48,569 nt of DNA from DATKMK01 sp035541895. GTDB lineage: Bacteria; Desulfobacterota; Binatia; HRBIN30; JACQVA1. The stretch spans positions 1 through 48,569 of the forward strand of contig DATKMK010000073.1 in the NCBI GenBank assembly GCA_035541895.1, read 5' to 3'. The notes beneath the pieces are model-generated. The model had not been told where the DNA came from. It was given only the letters and a program-made list of their open reading frames with translations, and searched no databases. Both the position numbers and the translations under genes were made by a program. Positions 24,342 to 31,637 of the stretch are shown here, one piece after another; position 1 is the first letter of the stretch; every line of letters starts with the position of its first letter.

Positions 24342-25224
24342 TGGCGTTCGGCACGCTGGCGATCGCTACGTGATAGAAGTCGTACCCCCGCATGCGGTCG
24401 GCGGCGCTCCCGAAGCAGCGGGCCCGATACTCGCGGGCGCCGGCATCGTCCTCCAATCGCAGGCCGCGGTCGGCGAGGTAGCCGCGCAGTGTCGATGGAT
24501 CCAAGCCGAACGTCCACGGTTCAGCCAGTTGCGCGACCGCGCGCATCAAGGTGGCGGCGCCCTCGAACGCCACCGATCCATCGAGCGCGCCGCGGTGGAC
24601 GTAGGTGAAGATGAGCCGTGTCCCCGCCGCGCATCGCGCCACGAAGCGAAGGACCGCATCGACCGCTGCCGCAGTCAGATAGTTGGTGACGCCTTCCCAG
24701 AGAAAGAGCACGCGCCGCTGCGCATCGAGTCCGTGATCGGCCAACACCCCCGGCAGTTGCTGGCGATTGAAATCGATGGGGACGAACCGGACGTTCGCCG
24801 GAATCGTCGGCAGCGCCCGGCGCAGTCGCACGCGCTTCACCGCGTGCGTGGCGGGGTGATCGACTTCAAACACCGCCGCGGCACGCAGCTCCGGCAGTCG
24901 ATACGCGCGGGAATCGAAACCGGCGCCCAGAATCACGACTTGATCGATGCCGTCTCGGCCTGCGCGCCGCACGGCGTCGTCGATCACCCGGGTGCGCGCG
25001 ATCGCCGACGTGCGGGCACCGGGGAGACGCCGGTCCGCGCACCAAACGATCAAGCCCCCAAGCGGGGGGACGCGCGAACAGGACACGGCCCGGCGGAGCG
25101 ATGGACGCAGAAAGTGCCGCGCGTAAGGATCGTCGAACAGGCGCACCCGCGGCGGACGGGCGGATTCGAGGGCGCGGAAGAAGGCGACGTATTCGGCGGT
25201 TCGACTGGCTCGCCCGGGCATCAT
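24334..25224 (-). CDS. Class I SAM methyltransferase, leucine carboxyl methyltransferase (LCM) family
   Basis: A 296-residue protein of the bacterial LCM/TIGR00027-like group. Diagnostic segments are SRTAEYVAFFRALES at the N-terminus, VRLFDDPYARHFL, QVVILGAGFDSRAYRLPEL (SAM motif I), AVFEVDHPATHAVKR, VRFVPIDFNRQQLPGVL, and RRVLFLWEGVTNYLTAAAVD. Relatives methylate carboxyl or hydroxyl groups of small molecules, sometimes polyketides; the substrate is unknown here. It is the first gene of an operon with TetR and a crotonase. Its ATG is 8 bases downstream of the palindromic operator, so the operator probably overlaps the promoter. Confidence 0.88.
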   Translation of the reverse strand: MMPGRASRTAEYVAFFRALESARPPRVRLFDDPYARHFLRPSLRRAVSCSRVPPLGGLIVWCADRRLPGARTSAIARTRVIDDAVRRAGRDGIDQVVILGAGFDSRAYRLPELRAAAVFEVDHPATHAVKRVRLRRALPTIPANVRFVPIDFNRQQLPGVLADHGLDAQRRVLFLWEGVTNYLTAAAVDAVLRFVARCAAGTRLIFTYVHRGALDGSVAFEGAATLMRAVAQLAEPWTFGLDPSTLRGYLADRGLRLEDDAGAREYRARCFGSAADRMRGYDFYHVAIASVPNANA

Positions 25225-25231
25225 CTAATAA

Positions 25232-25245
25232 AACGAATGCTCGTT
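25232..25245. promoter_or_regulatory. TetR-type operator
   Basis: AACGA (25232-25236), four central bases, TCGTT (25241-25245). This spacing and the AACGA...TCGTT form are classic for TetR/FadR-like fatty-acid regulators. It lies just before the methyltransferase start, with a TTGACT hexamer farther upstream on the reverse strand (25257-25262). Confidence 0.6.
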
Positions 25246-25292
25246 CTATTTAGGAAAGTCAAGACGTACCGACGGCGTAGCGAGGACGATGG

Positions 25293-26948
25293 CTACGATT
25301 CCGTCAGTCCGAGCGCCGCGTAGGCGGTGGTCTTCGCCCAGCGATAGTCGGCTTTGCCGCTCGGGCTGCGCACCATTTCGTCCACGAAGACGACGGACTT
25401 GGGAAGTTTGTAGCGGGCGAGATGGTTGGCGCAGAACTCGATCAGCTCATCCGTGCTCGGGACTTCGCCGGCGCGCGCCTGCACGACGGCGGTCACCTGC
25501 TGGCCGAAGCGCGGACTCGGCGTCCCAACCACCACCGCATCGTAGACCGACGGGTGATGCTTGAGCGCTTTTTCCACTTCCTCGGGGTAGATCTTCTCGC
25601 CGCCCGAGTTGATGCTCACGGAACCGCGCCCGAGCACGACGATGCTGCCGTCGGCGGCGATCTTGGCGTGATCGCCGGGCACGGCGTAGCGCACGCCGTT
25701 GATCACGGGAAACGTCTTCGCGGTTTTGACGGCGTCCTTGAAATATCCGAGCGGCACATGCCCGCTGCGGGCGAGCCAACCGCTCTCATCGCTGCCGGGA
25801 GTGACCACGCCGCTGAGGTCCTCCTTCACCACGGTGGTCTGTTCGTTCATCTTGAAGCTGCCGGTGGTGGCTTCCATGCCGCGCATCGTGATCTGCGAGC
25901 CGTGGCCGCCGGTCTCGGAGGCGCCGAACCCGTCGATGATCATGATGTCCGGGAGCTGTTCGAGAAAACCCGCTTTGAGTGCCGGCGTCAGTATCGCGCC
26001 GCCGGAAAGCAGCACGCGCAACGAGGACAAGTCGTACGCGCCTTTGCTCAGTTGATCGAGCAACGGCCTACCGAAGGCGTCGCCGACGATGGTCAGAAAG
26101 GCGACCTGCTCGCGTTCGATGGTGAACCAGACGTCGTGCGGATCGAGGCGTCCGGGTTCGTTTTGAACGACCACCGTCCCGCCTTGGTGGAAACAGGTAA
26201 ACGCCATCCAGTGGGCCGCGCCGTGCATGAAGGGCGGGGCGGGCAGTGCGCGCATGGTGCCGGTGCGGGCGGCCTCGACCACCGTGTCGATGCTCTCGTG
26301 CTTCATGCCGCCGGGCGGATTGCCGCCGAGGGCGCCGAAGAAGATGTCTTCCTGCCGCCACAACACACCCTTGGGCATGCCCGTCGTCCCACCGGTGTAG
26401 AGGATGTAGAGGTCGTCCGGTGACCATGTCAGCGGCGGTTGCTCGGCCGATGATTGCGCGAGCGCCTGCTCGTAGTCGACGGCGCCGGGCAGCAACGCAT
26501 GGCCCGACTCGTCGGCGACCTGGATCAACACGCCGAGGTGCGGCAGGTCGCCGCGGATTTTCTGCAGGGTCGGCGCGAATCGAGCGTGATAGATGAGCGC
26601 GCGACAATCGGCGTCGTTGAGGAGGTAAATCAGTTCGTTCTCGACGTAGCGATAGTTGACGTTGAAGGCGGCGACCCGTGCCTTGTACGCGCCGACCATC
26701 CCTTCGAGGTACTCATTGCCGTTGTACAGATAGAGGCCGAGGTGGTCCTGGCCCGACTCAAAGTTCTGCAGCCCGGCGCGTTCTTGGCGACAGCCGAGGC
26801 CGCGGCTGCGCAGAAAGTTGCCGAGCCGTCGCGTGCGGGTGCAGAAGTCCCTCCAGGTGAAGCGTCGGTCGCGAAACACGATGCACTCGCGATCGGGGAT
26901 CGCAGCAGCAATCGCTTCGTTGATTTCAGCGAGGTTGAAACCGGGCAT
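25293..26948 (-). CDS. Acyl-CoA synthetase (AMP-dependent, FadD-like)
   Basis: A 551-residue ANL-superfamily ligase activating a carboxylic acid with ATP and CoA. The P-loop motif LYILYTGGTTGMPKGVLW is at residues about 181-197, followed by APPFMHGAAHWMAF (typical of FadD3/FadD19-like ligases), IDGFGASETGGHGSQ (A5), and near the end VLGRGSVSINSGGEKIYPEE (A8 hinge) and SPSGKADYRWAK with the catalytic lysine. Those relatives act on steroid-derived or other bulky acids, so a similar substrate is reasonable but not shown. It stands upstream of the methyltransferase operon in the same direction and divergent from an EamA gene. Confidence 0.93.
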   Translation of the reverse strand: MPGFNLAEINEAIAAAIPDRECIVFRDRRFTWRDFCTRTRRLGNFLRSRGLGCRQERAGLQNFESGQDHLGLYLYNGNEYLEGMVGAYKARVAAFNVNYRYVENELIYLLNDADCRALIYHARFAPTLQKIRGDLPHLGVLIQVADESGHALLPGAVDYEQALAQSSAEQPPLTWSPDDLYILYTGGTTGMPKGVLWRQEDIFFGALGGNPPGGMKHESIDTVVEAARTGTMRALPAPPFMHGAAHWMAFTCFHQGGTVVVQNEPGRLDPHDVWFTIEREQVAFLTIVGDAFGRPLLDQLSKGAYDLSSLRVLLSGGAILTPALKAGFLEQLPDIMIIDGFGASETGGHGSQITMRGMEATTGSFKMNEQTTVVKEDLSGVVTPGSDESGWLARSGHVPLGYFKDAVKTAKTFPVINGVRYAVPGDHAKIAADGSIVVLGRGSVSINSGGEKIYPEEVEKALKHHPSVYDAVVVGTPSPRFGQQVTAVVQARAGEVPSTDELIEFCANHLARYKLPKSVVFVDEMVRSPSGKADYRWAKTTAYAALGLTES

Positions 26949-27017
26949 GAAGAGTTGGCTCCTTCGAGACGAATGCGGATGCTTTCGTGTGCCACGGATC
27001 GCTTAGCGAAGGCAAGG

Positions 27018-27154
27018 TGGTGACTGCTGCTGGTGACTCGTGTCGGTGGCAGGTGCTGGTGCCTGGTGTGGGTGAATGGTAGGAGCCGCACCGCCACATG
27101 TGCGCGCCAACCGCCAAGATGGGGTGGTCACCAGTCACCCGCACCAATCACCAC
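27018..27154. repeat. Degenerate GGTGACT/GGTGCCT repeat tract with inverted copies
   Basis: From 27018 the DNA repeats GGTGNCT-like units every 6-7 bases (GGTGACTGCTGCTGGTGACT, then GGTGCTGGTGCCTGGTG). At 27128-27154 the complementary form appears (CACCAGTCACCCGCACCAATCACCACG). The tract spans the divergent gap between the ligase and EamA genes, and the second part encodes the first residues of the EamA protein. It is low-complexity DNA that probably arose by slippage or element decay. Confidence 0.5.
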
Positions 27155-28006
27155 GCCGGCGGTGCCGGCATTTGGTGGATCGTGGCGGCGGCGGTGCTGT
27201 GGTCAACGGGTGGCGCGGGCATCAAATTCGCCCCGATGCCGGCGATGGCGGTGGTGTGCGGTCGCGCGCTGTTCGTGCTGGCGTTCTACCTCACCGTGTT
27301 TCGCCCGCCGCTGCGCAAGGCGTCGTGGGCATTGGCGTTCACCTATGCCGGCAGCGTTGTGTGCTTCGTCAGCGCCACCAAGCTGACCACCGCCGCCAAC
27401 GCGATCTTTCTCCAGTTCACCGCGCCGGTGTACGTCTTGGCGTTCGCCCCGGTGATCTTGGGCGAACGCTTCCGCGGCATCGACGCCCTCGCGGTCGCGG
27501 TCTCGCTCGTGGGGATGGCACTGTTCTTCGTCGATCGCTTCGCTCCCGGTTCGCTGGTCGGCAACCTCCTCGCGCTGCTTGCCGGTGCCTTCGTCGGCGC
27601 CAATGGAATCTTGTTGCGGCGCGAATCCGCCCGCGGCGATGGCGCGGGCGCGCTCCCGTCGGTCACGGTGGGGAATGCTCTGGCGGTGGGGGTGACGGTG
27701 CCGTTTGCCTGGCGCGAGCCCGGTGCCGCGCTCACCGCGACCGGCCTGATCGTGCTCGCGTATCTCGGCATCGTGCAGATCGGCATCGCGCTGCTGTGTT
27801 ACCTCCGCGGGTTGCGTACGGTTGGCGCCATCGACGCGTCCATCATCGGCATGCTCGAGGCCGCGCTCAATCCGGTGTGGGCACTGCTCGTTACCGGGGA
27901 GCGGCCGGGCGGCTGGGCTCTGCTCGGCGGCGTGTTGATCTTGGCGTCAACGGTGGTGCGGACCCTGGTGCTGGAGGCCAAGACGCGCTATGGCTCGGCG
28001 ACCTGA
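27098..28006 (+). CDS. EamA/DMT-family transporter
   Basis: A roughly 300-residue inner-membrane protein with ten predicted helices in two EamA repeats: GIWWIVAAAVLWSTGGAGIK begins the first (residues about 24-43) and GNLLALLAGAFVGANGILLR the second. YLGIVQIGIALLCYLRGLRT and EAALNPVWALLVTGERPGGW are the usual end of repeat two. Drug/metabolite transporters export amino acids, metabolites or drugs; the substrate is unknown. Starts at 27098 and 27119 are both possible because the first residues fall in the GGTG repeat tract. The last residues are followed by a small basic gene. Confidence 0.9.
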   Translation: MCAPTAKMGWSPVTRTNHHAGGAGIWWIVAAAVLWSTGGAGIKFAPMPAMAVVCGRALFVLAFYLTVFRPPLRKASWALAFTYAGSVVCFVSATKLTTAANAIFLQFTAPVYVLAFAPVILGERFRGIDALAVAVSLVGMALFFVDRFAPGSLVGNLLALLAGAFVGANGILLRRESARGDGAGALPSVTVGNALAVGVTVPFAWREPGAALTATGLIVLAYLGIVQIGIALLCYLRGLRTVGAIDASIIGMLEAALNPVWALLVTGERPGGWALLGGVLILASTVVRTLVLEAKTRYGSAT

Positions 28007-28027
28007 CGACGAGCGAGGACCGGCATC

Positions 28028-28168
28028 ATGGGACTGAAGAGTGGAAACAAGGGCAAGTATTACCGCGAACGAAGCAAGCGAAACCGTCGCCGCGCCGCGA
28101 TGCGCGCGTTGCGCGCGACGTTGAAAAGCGAAGCGGCCGACCCGAGCGCCACGCCCGCCAAGGCGTGA
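28028..28168 (+). CDS. Small very basic protein, 46 residues
   Basis: ATG 28028 opens a 46-codon frame 21 bases after the EamA stop, with a GCGAGGA ribosome site at good spacing (9 bases). The product begins MGLKSGNKGKYYRERSKRNR and ends in PSATPAKA. Residues 1-34 contain 13 Lys/Arg and one acidic residue; the middle (RRRAAMRALRATLKSEA) would form a basic helix. The tail is Ala/Pro/Ser-rich, as in disordered ends of ribosomal or nucleoid proteins. I do not recognise a family. Binding to RNA or DNA is an inference from charge. It is short and could be a chance frame, but start signal and composition favour a real gene. Confidence 0.55.
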   Translation: MGLKSGNKGKYYRERSKRNRRRAAMRALRATLKSEAADPSATPAKA

Positions 28169-28201
28169 GCCGCACGAGCTTAGAGACCGAGTCCGCCGTT
28201 C

Positions 28202-29083
28202 TCACGCCTCGGCAGGGCCGAGAAACTCGCGCACGTGTTTGAGGAACACGTCGAGCTGGTCGTGGTGGACCCAGTGGCCGGCGCGCTCGATGTTGACCAG
28301 TTTGTAGTTCTTGAATGCAGTCGCGCGGCCGTCCTTTTCCGGATCGGATGCCCACGACTCGGTGCCGCGGACGAGCAAGACCGGGCAGGTAATCTGACTC
28401 CACAGCGCCCGCGCGTCCGTCATATTGAACAGATACGGCGATGCGGCGCGGACGTAGTTATCGAATTTCCACAGATACGTGCCGTCTTCGTCGCGATAGC
28501 AGCCGTGAATGGTGAGGTGACGCGCTTGCGCGGGCGATAGATGCGGATTGGCGTCGCGCATGCGCTCGATCGCTTCGTCGAGATTCTTGTAGCGGCGCGG
28601 ATGGCGACGCGACAACGCCTGCATTTCGCCGATCCATTCGAGCATGCGCTCGTGCGCCGGCCGGTCGCGAATCATCCCCGGCGGTGGACCGAGTCCCTCG
28701 ATGGCGACGACTTTGGTGACGCGGTCGGGATAGGTGCCGGTATATTGCAACGCGATCGACCCACCGAGCGAGTGACCGATGATCGTGATCGGAAACAGAT
28801 CGAGCGCGCCGAGCAGTTGGGCGACGTCGAGGGTGTAGTCGATCATCGCGTAGCCGCCGCCGATGGCCCACTGCGAATCGCCGTGGCCGCGCAGATCGGG
28901 GGCGATGATGTGGTAGTCATGGCGCAACGCCTGCGCGACCCAGTCCCAATTGCGGGCGTGATCGCGCCCGCCGTGAATCAGCAGCAGCGGCGGCTTGCCG
29001 GGATCGCCCCAGTCGACGTAGTGCAGCTTCAGCCGCTGCGAGTAGAAGTAGTGCGAAGTGGGTCCGATGAGCGCGTCGGCCAT
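28202..29083 (-). CDS. Alpha/beta-fold hydrolase
   Basis: This 293-residue protein has the core of the epoxide-hydrolase/MhpC-like group: LKLHYVDWGDPGKPPLLLIH, then GGRDHARNWDW for the oxyanion hole, IIAPDLRGHGDS, and the nucleophile elbow ITIIGHSLGGSIALQY (S in GHSLGG). A late acid (VRGTESWASDPEK) and histidine (ERAGHWVHHDQ) complete the triad. The serine nucleophile points to an esterase, lactonase or C-C hydrolase rather than epoxide hydrolase. I chose ATG 29083 because everything upstream lacks hydrolase sequence. It is divergent from the lipoprotein pair across a hairpin-rich gap. Confidence 0.9.
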   Translation of the reverse strand: MADALIGPTSHYFYSQRLKLHYVDWGDPGKPPLLLIHGGRDHARNWDWVAQALRHDYHIIAPDLRGHGDSQWAIGGGYAMIDYTLDVAQLLGALDLFPITIIGHSLGGSIALQYTGTYPDRVTKVVAIEGLGPPPGMIRDRPAHERMLEWIGEMQALSRRHPRRYKNLDEAIERMRDANPHLSPAQARHLTIHGCYRDEDGTYLWKFDNYVRAASPYLFNMTDARALWSQITCPVLLVRGTESWASDPEKDGRATAFKNYKLVNIERAGHWVHHDQLDVFLKHVREFLGPAEA

Positions 29084-29138
29084 GGCGTCCTCTGCGCCGG
29101 ACGATAGCCTGGGCGGCTCGCTTTCGCCAGACAGGGTC

Positions 29139-29193
29139 GCGCGAGTGCGTTCACTCGCGCATGCAACCCGAAGAGTGGCGCAACGAACCACTC
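29139..29193. repeat. Two tandem hairpins in the divergent gap
   Basis: A perfect 9-bp stem GCGCGAGTG (29139-29147) / CACTCGCGC (29152-29160) with a CGTT loop is followed by GAGTGG (29173-29178) / CCACTC (29188-29193). Between hydrolase and lipoprotein starts they cannot be terminators for either gene, so an operator, an RNA leader structure or a repeat element is more likely. A 23-codon frame (ATG 29161, MQPEEWRNEP...) ends directly before the lipoprotein ATG. Confidence 0.5.
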
Positions 29194-29232
29194 GGACGAG
29201 ATTCTTTGAACCCAATGCCGCAGCATGATTGA

Positions 29233-30021
29233 ATGCGGCGCATGAGGCTGCTTCGGAAGGTCGCGGGTGCCGGTGCGGTCGCGATGGTCCTGGCGAGCTG
29301 GGGCTGCGTGTCACGGTACGTGCGAATTCAAGAGAAAGGGCTCACCTGCGCCGAAGCGCACCGCGTGGCAATCGCCGCCGTGCGCCGCATGAGCTACACG
29401 ATCGACACCGTGACCAAGCCGACGCCGGGCTCGCCTGGAGTGATCACTGCCTCGCGCTCAGCCGGTACCGGCATTCAGAGTGTGGTGGTCAACGTTTTCT
29501 GCACCTCACTCGGCGCCGAGATCGAAGCGCAAACCGACCAGGGCGGCGTCATGGAGATGAGTTTTCCGGAAGAGTTTCAGCGCAACCTGCAGGCCGCGAC
29601 CACCGTCACGACCGCGAAGCGGGCGGCGGCTGAGACCGGTCTCGACGTGCTGGTCGCGCCCGAGCGCGCGCTCGATCCGGCCGAACTCGGCAGCGAGCTG
29701 AGTCGGGTCGGCGTGCTCGCCGTCAGCGTGCGCATCAGCAACCGCACGCCGCGCGAGTACGCGTTTCGGGCCGCCGACGTCGTGCTCCAAACCGATTCCG
29801 GCGAACGGGTCGCAGCCACCTCGCCGGTCAAGGTCGCCGAGCAGATCAGCCCGTCTGCCGCCACCGCGTTGCGCCAGCAAGTACTGCAAGACCGGAAGAT
29901 CGGGGCGAATGAGACCGCGGCGGGGTTGTTGTGCTTTCCGTTTCAATCGTACACGCGCGCGCGCGTGACGCTGACCGATCGCAGCACCGACGAGCCGGAA
30001 GGTTTTTCGATCGAGTTCTGA
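29233..30021 (+). CDS. Lipoprotein of unknown function, paralog A
   Basis: A 262-residue predicted lipoprotein: basic start MRRMRLLRK, hydrophobic AGAGAVAMVLASWG, and a lipobox ending in C25. The mature protein has LTCAEAHRVAIAAVRRMSYT and TKPTPGSPGVITAS. A long helix-prone stretch, VLAVSVRISNRTPREYAFRA and VVLQTDSGERV follow, and it ends FPFQSYTRARVTLTDRSTDE, then PEGFSIEF. The gene at 30034 encodes the same plan, so these are diverged tandem duplicates. Trafficking to the inner or outer membrane is inferred. No known family is recognised. Confidence 0.75.
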   Translation: MRRMRLLRKVAGAGAVAMVLASWGCVSRYVRIQEKGLTCAEAHRVAIAAVRRMSYTIDTVTKPTPGSPGVITASRSAGTGIQSVVVNVFCTSLGAEIEAQTDQGGVMEMSFPEEFQRNLQAATTVTTAKRAAAETGLDVLVAPERALDPAELGSELSRVGVLAVSVRISNRTPREYAFRAADVVLQTDSGERVAATSPVKVAEQISPSAATALRQQVLQDRKIGANETAAGLLCFPFQSYTRARVTLTDRSTDEPEGFSIEF

Positions 30022-30033
30022 ATAGGACCACCG

Positions 30034-30897
30034 GTGACGAAGATGAACCCGCGGCACATCGTGGCCGCGTTGTGCGTGAGCGCGCTGGCGAGTTGCACGC
30101 CGCCGATCCGCCAGTTCGACCTCAAAGATCAGTCGATGAGCTGCGACGAAGCGAATCGCTTCGCCTACGAGTCGATGAAGAGTTTGGGCTACACGATCTC
30201 GACCTTCACGCCCGCGGTTCCGGGCACGGCGGGCGTCGTCAAGGGTTCGACCGAAGAGAAGCACCGATCGGGCAGCGCGACGGTGGTGGTGACGTGTGGC
30301 GGCGCCGGCCCAACCATCGATGCGAGCGAGGACGGCAAGTGGCTCGGGCAAGTCGACTTCAAACGTGCCTTTTACATGACGTTCGTGAGCCTGGTCTCGC
30401 AAAAGCGCGCGCTCGACAAAGCCACGCAGGAGCAGGCGGCGCTCCCGATCGCACAGCGCCGCCAACAAGGGTTCGAGGTCCTGATCACGCCGTTGCGCGG
30501 GCTCGACGCCCGTTTGGATTTACCGGCCGATCTGACGCCCGCGGGCGTCTTGCCGGTGCGCATTGTCATCAACAATCGCACAGGCTCGTCCTATCGGCTG
30601 GATGCGGGAGACATCGTCATGGTGCGCAGCGACGGCACGCGCGTGCAGCCGCTCAGCGTGGATGAGGTGGTTGAACGGGTGCGGAGCGGCCCGGCCCCAG
30701 CGACTGGCGCGGCTCCCCCGGACCTTGCGAACCTCGCCCAGCAGTTGCGTCTGAAATTGTTCACGGTCGACGACGTGCGCCCCGACGGCTCGGCGCAGGG
30801 GCTACTGTTCTTCCCCCTCGATCTGTACCGGCGCGCTCGCGTCTTGGTCACCGAGTCTCAAAGCGAGGAGACCGAAGGTATCGTCGTCGAGTTCTGA
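30034..30897 (+). CDS. Lipoprotein of unknown function, paralog B
   Basis: A 287-residue predicted lipoprotein with a lipobox ALCVSALASC (C21). It matches paralog A in order: MSCDEANRFAYESMKSLGYT (A: LTCAEAHRVAIAAVRRMSYT), PAVPGTAGVVKG (A: PTPGSPGVITAS), GFEVLITPLRGLD (A: GLDVLVAPERALD), VLPVRIVINNRTGSSYRLDA, and the end FPLDLYRRARVLVTE then EGIVVEF (A: FPFQSYTRARVTLTD, EGFSIEF). It starts at GTG 30034 after AGGA, 12 bases past paralog A, so the two are co-transcribed. B has an extra Pro/Ala segment near residue 225. Confidence 0.78.
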   Translation: MTKMNPRHIVAALCVSALASCTPPIRQFDLKDQSMSCDEANRFAYESMKSLGYTISTFTPAVPGTAGVVKGSTEEKHRSGSATVVVTCGGAGPTIDASEDGKWLGQVDFKRAFYMTFVSLVSQKRALDKATQEQAALPIAQRRQQGFEVLITPLRGLDARLDLPADLTPAGVLPVRIVINNRTGSSYRLDAGDIVMVRSDGTRVQPLSVDEVVERVRSGPAPATGAAPPDLANLAQQLRLKLFTVDDVRPDGSAQGLLFFPLDLYRRARVLVTESQSEETEGIVVEF

Positions 30898-30956
30898 CGA
30901 CAAGGCCTGCGAACCCGGCGATCCTGACCGCCCTTCAGTCATCGCATCAGCCGGAG

Positions 30957-30974
30957 CACCCGCCCTGGCGGGTG
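30957..30974 (+). terminator. Hairpin after the lipoprotein pair
   Basis: CACCCGCC (30957-30964), CT, GGCGGGTG (30967-30974): a perfect 8-bp GC stem 59 bases past the stop. It has no T run. The rest of the 249-base gap to 31147 holds no gene; a TTGACA at 31005-31010 may be part of a promoter for the next gene. Confidence 0.45.
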
Positions 30975-31146
30975 GCATATCTGCGCCACTTGTCAGCGCG
31001 GTTTTTGACACTCGCGTTCACAATCTCCGTCGGGCGGGCCGTAGCTCGTCGACAACCCCGTCACAATTCTCGCCTTCTATCTCATTCAATCCGATCCGGT
31101 GGCTGGCAGCGATATTGCTTTGCGGTTCGCCTGACTGGAGGATTTC

Positions 31147-31539
31147 ATGCACGGTCGCGAACGCTGGCAGCCCGAATCGCTGCTCCACGATCTCTTCGGA
31201 CCCGACTTTGTCCTTCCCGATCAGTTCTACGGCTCAAACGACAACGCAACTCGCCTATCGGGTGAGCGGGCATTGATGTGGGCCGTCTTCGCCGACGGCA
31301 TCGAGTGCTACCGCCGCAGCATGGGACAGACCACCCGGAGGGAGCGGCTGGACTTCCGTGATGCCGAGCGCTGGATCATGAAGAACGATTGGGGATGGGC
31401 GTTTTCCTTCGTGAACCTGTGCGAGATGTTCGGCTTCAATCCCGCCGCCGTCCGGAGCGCGCTGCGGCGGCGCCCGCTCGATGCCCAGGACGCGCGTCGG
31501 CAGCGCTTTCGGCCGATCACGCTGCACGCTGCGGCGTAG
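31147..31539 (+). CDS. Conserved-looking hypothetical protein
   Basis: A 130-residue, probably cytosolic, mostly helical protein with a strong GGAGG ribosome site. Distinct blocks are LLHDLFGPDFVLPDQFYG, SGERALMWAVFADGIECYRR, and FRDAERWIMKNDWGWAFSFV followed by NLCEMFGFNPAAVRSALRRR. The pattern ALMWAV...D.I.CYR...F.DAERWI...FSF...C...G..P..VR..L looks like a small conserved family seen in many environmental Gram-negative genomes, but I cannot attach a name or function. There is no HTH signature I would trust. It precedes an LLM oxidoreductase by 98 bases, a gap that holds two small hairpins (31574-31590, 31592-31604). Confidence 0.72.
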   Translation: MHGRERWQPESLLHDLFGPDFVLPDQFYGSNDNATRLSGERALMWAVFADGIECYRRSMGQTTRRERLDFRDAERWIMKNDWGWAFSFVNLCEMFGFNPAAVRSALRRRPLDAQDARRQRFRPITLHAAA

Positions 31540-31637
31540 GTCCGGTCGCTCCATCCCCTGGCTTGCGGCTCCCGTCGCGCTTGTCGCGACTGCCCGTTTC
31601 GGGCTAGCGTGCAAGGGAATCTCCGAGGAGAAGACCC

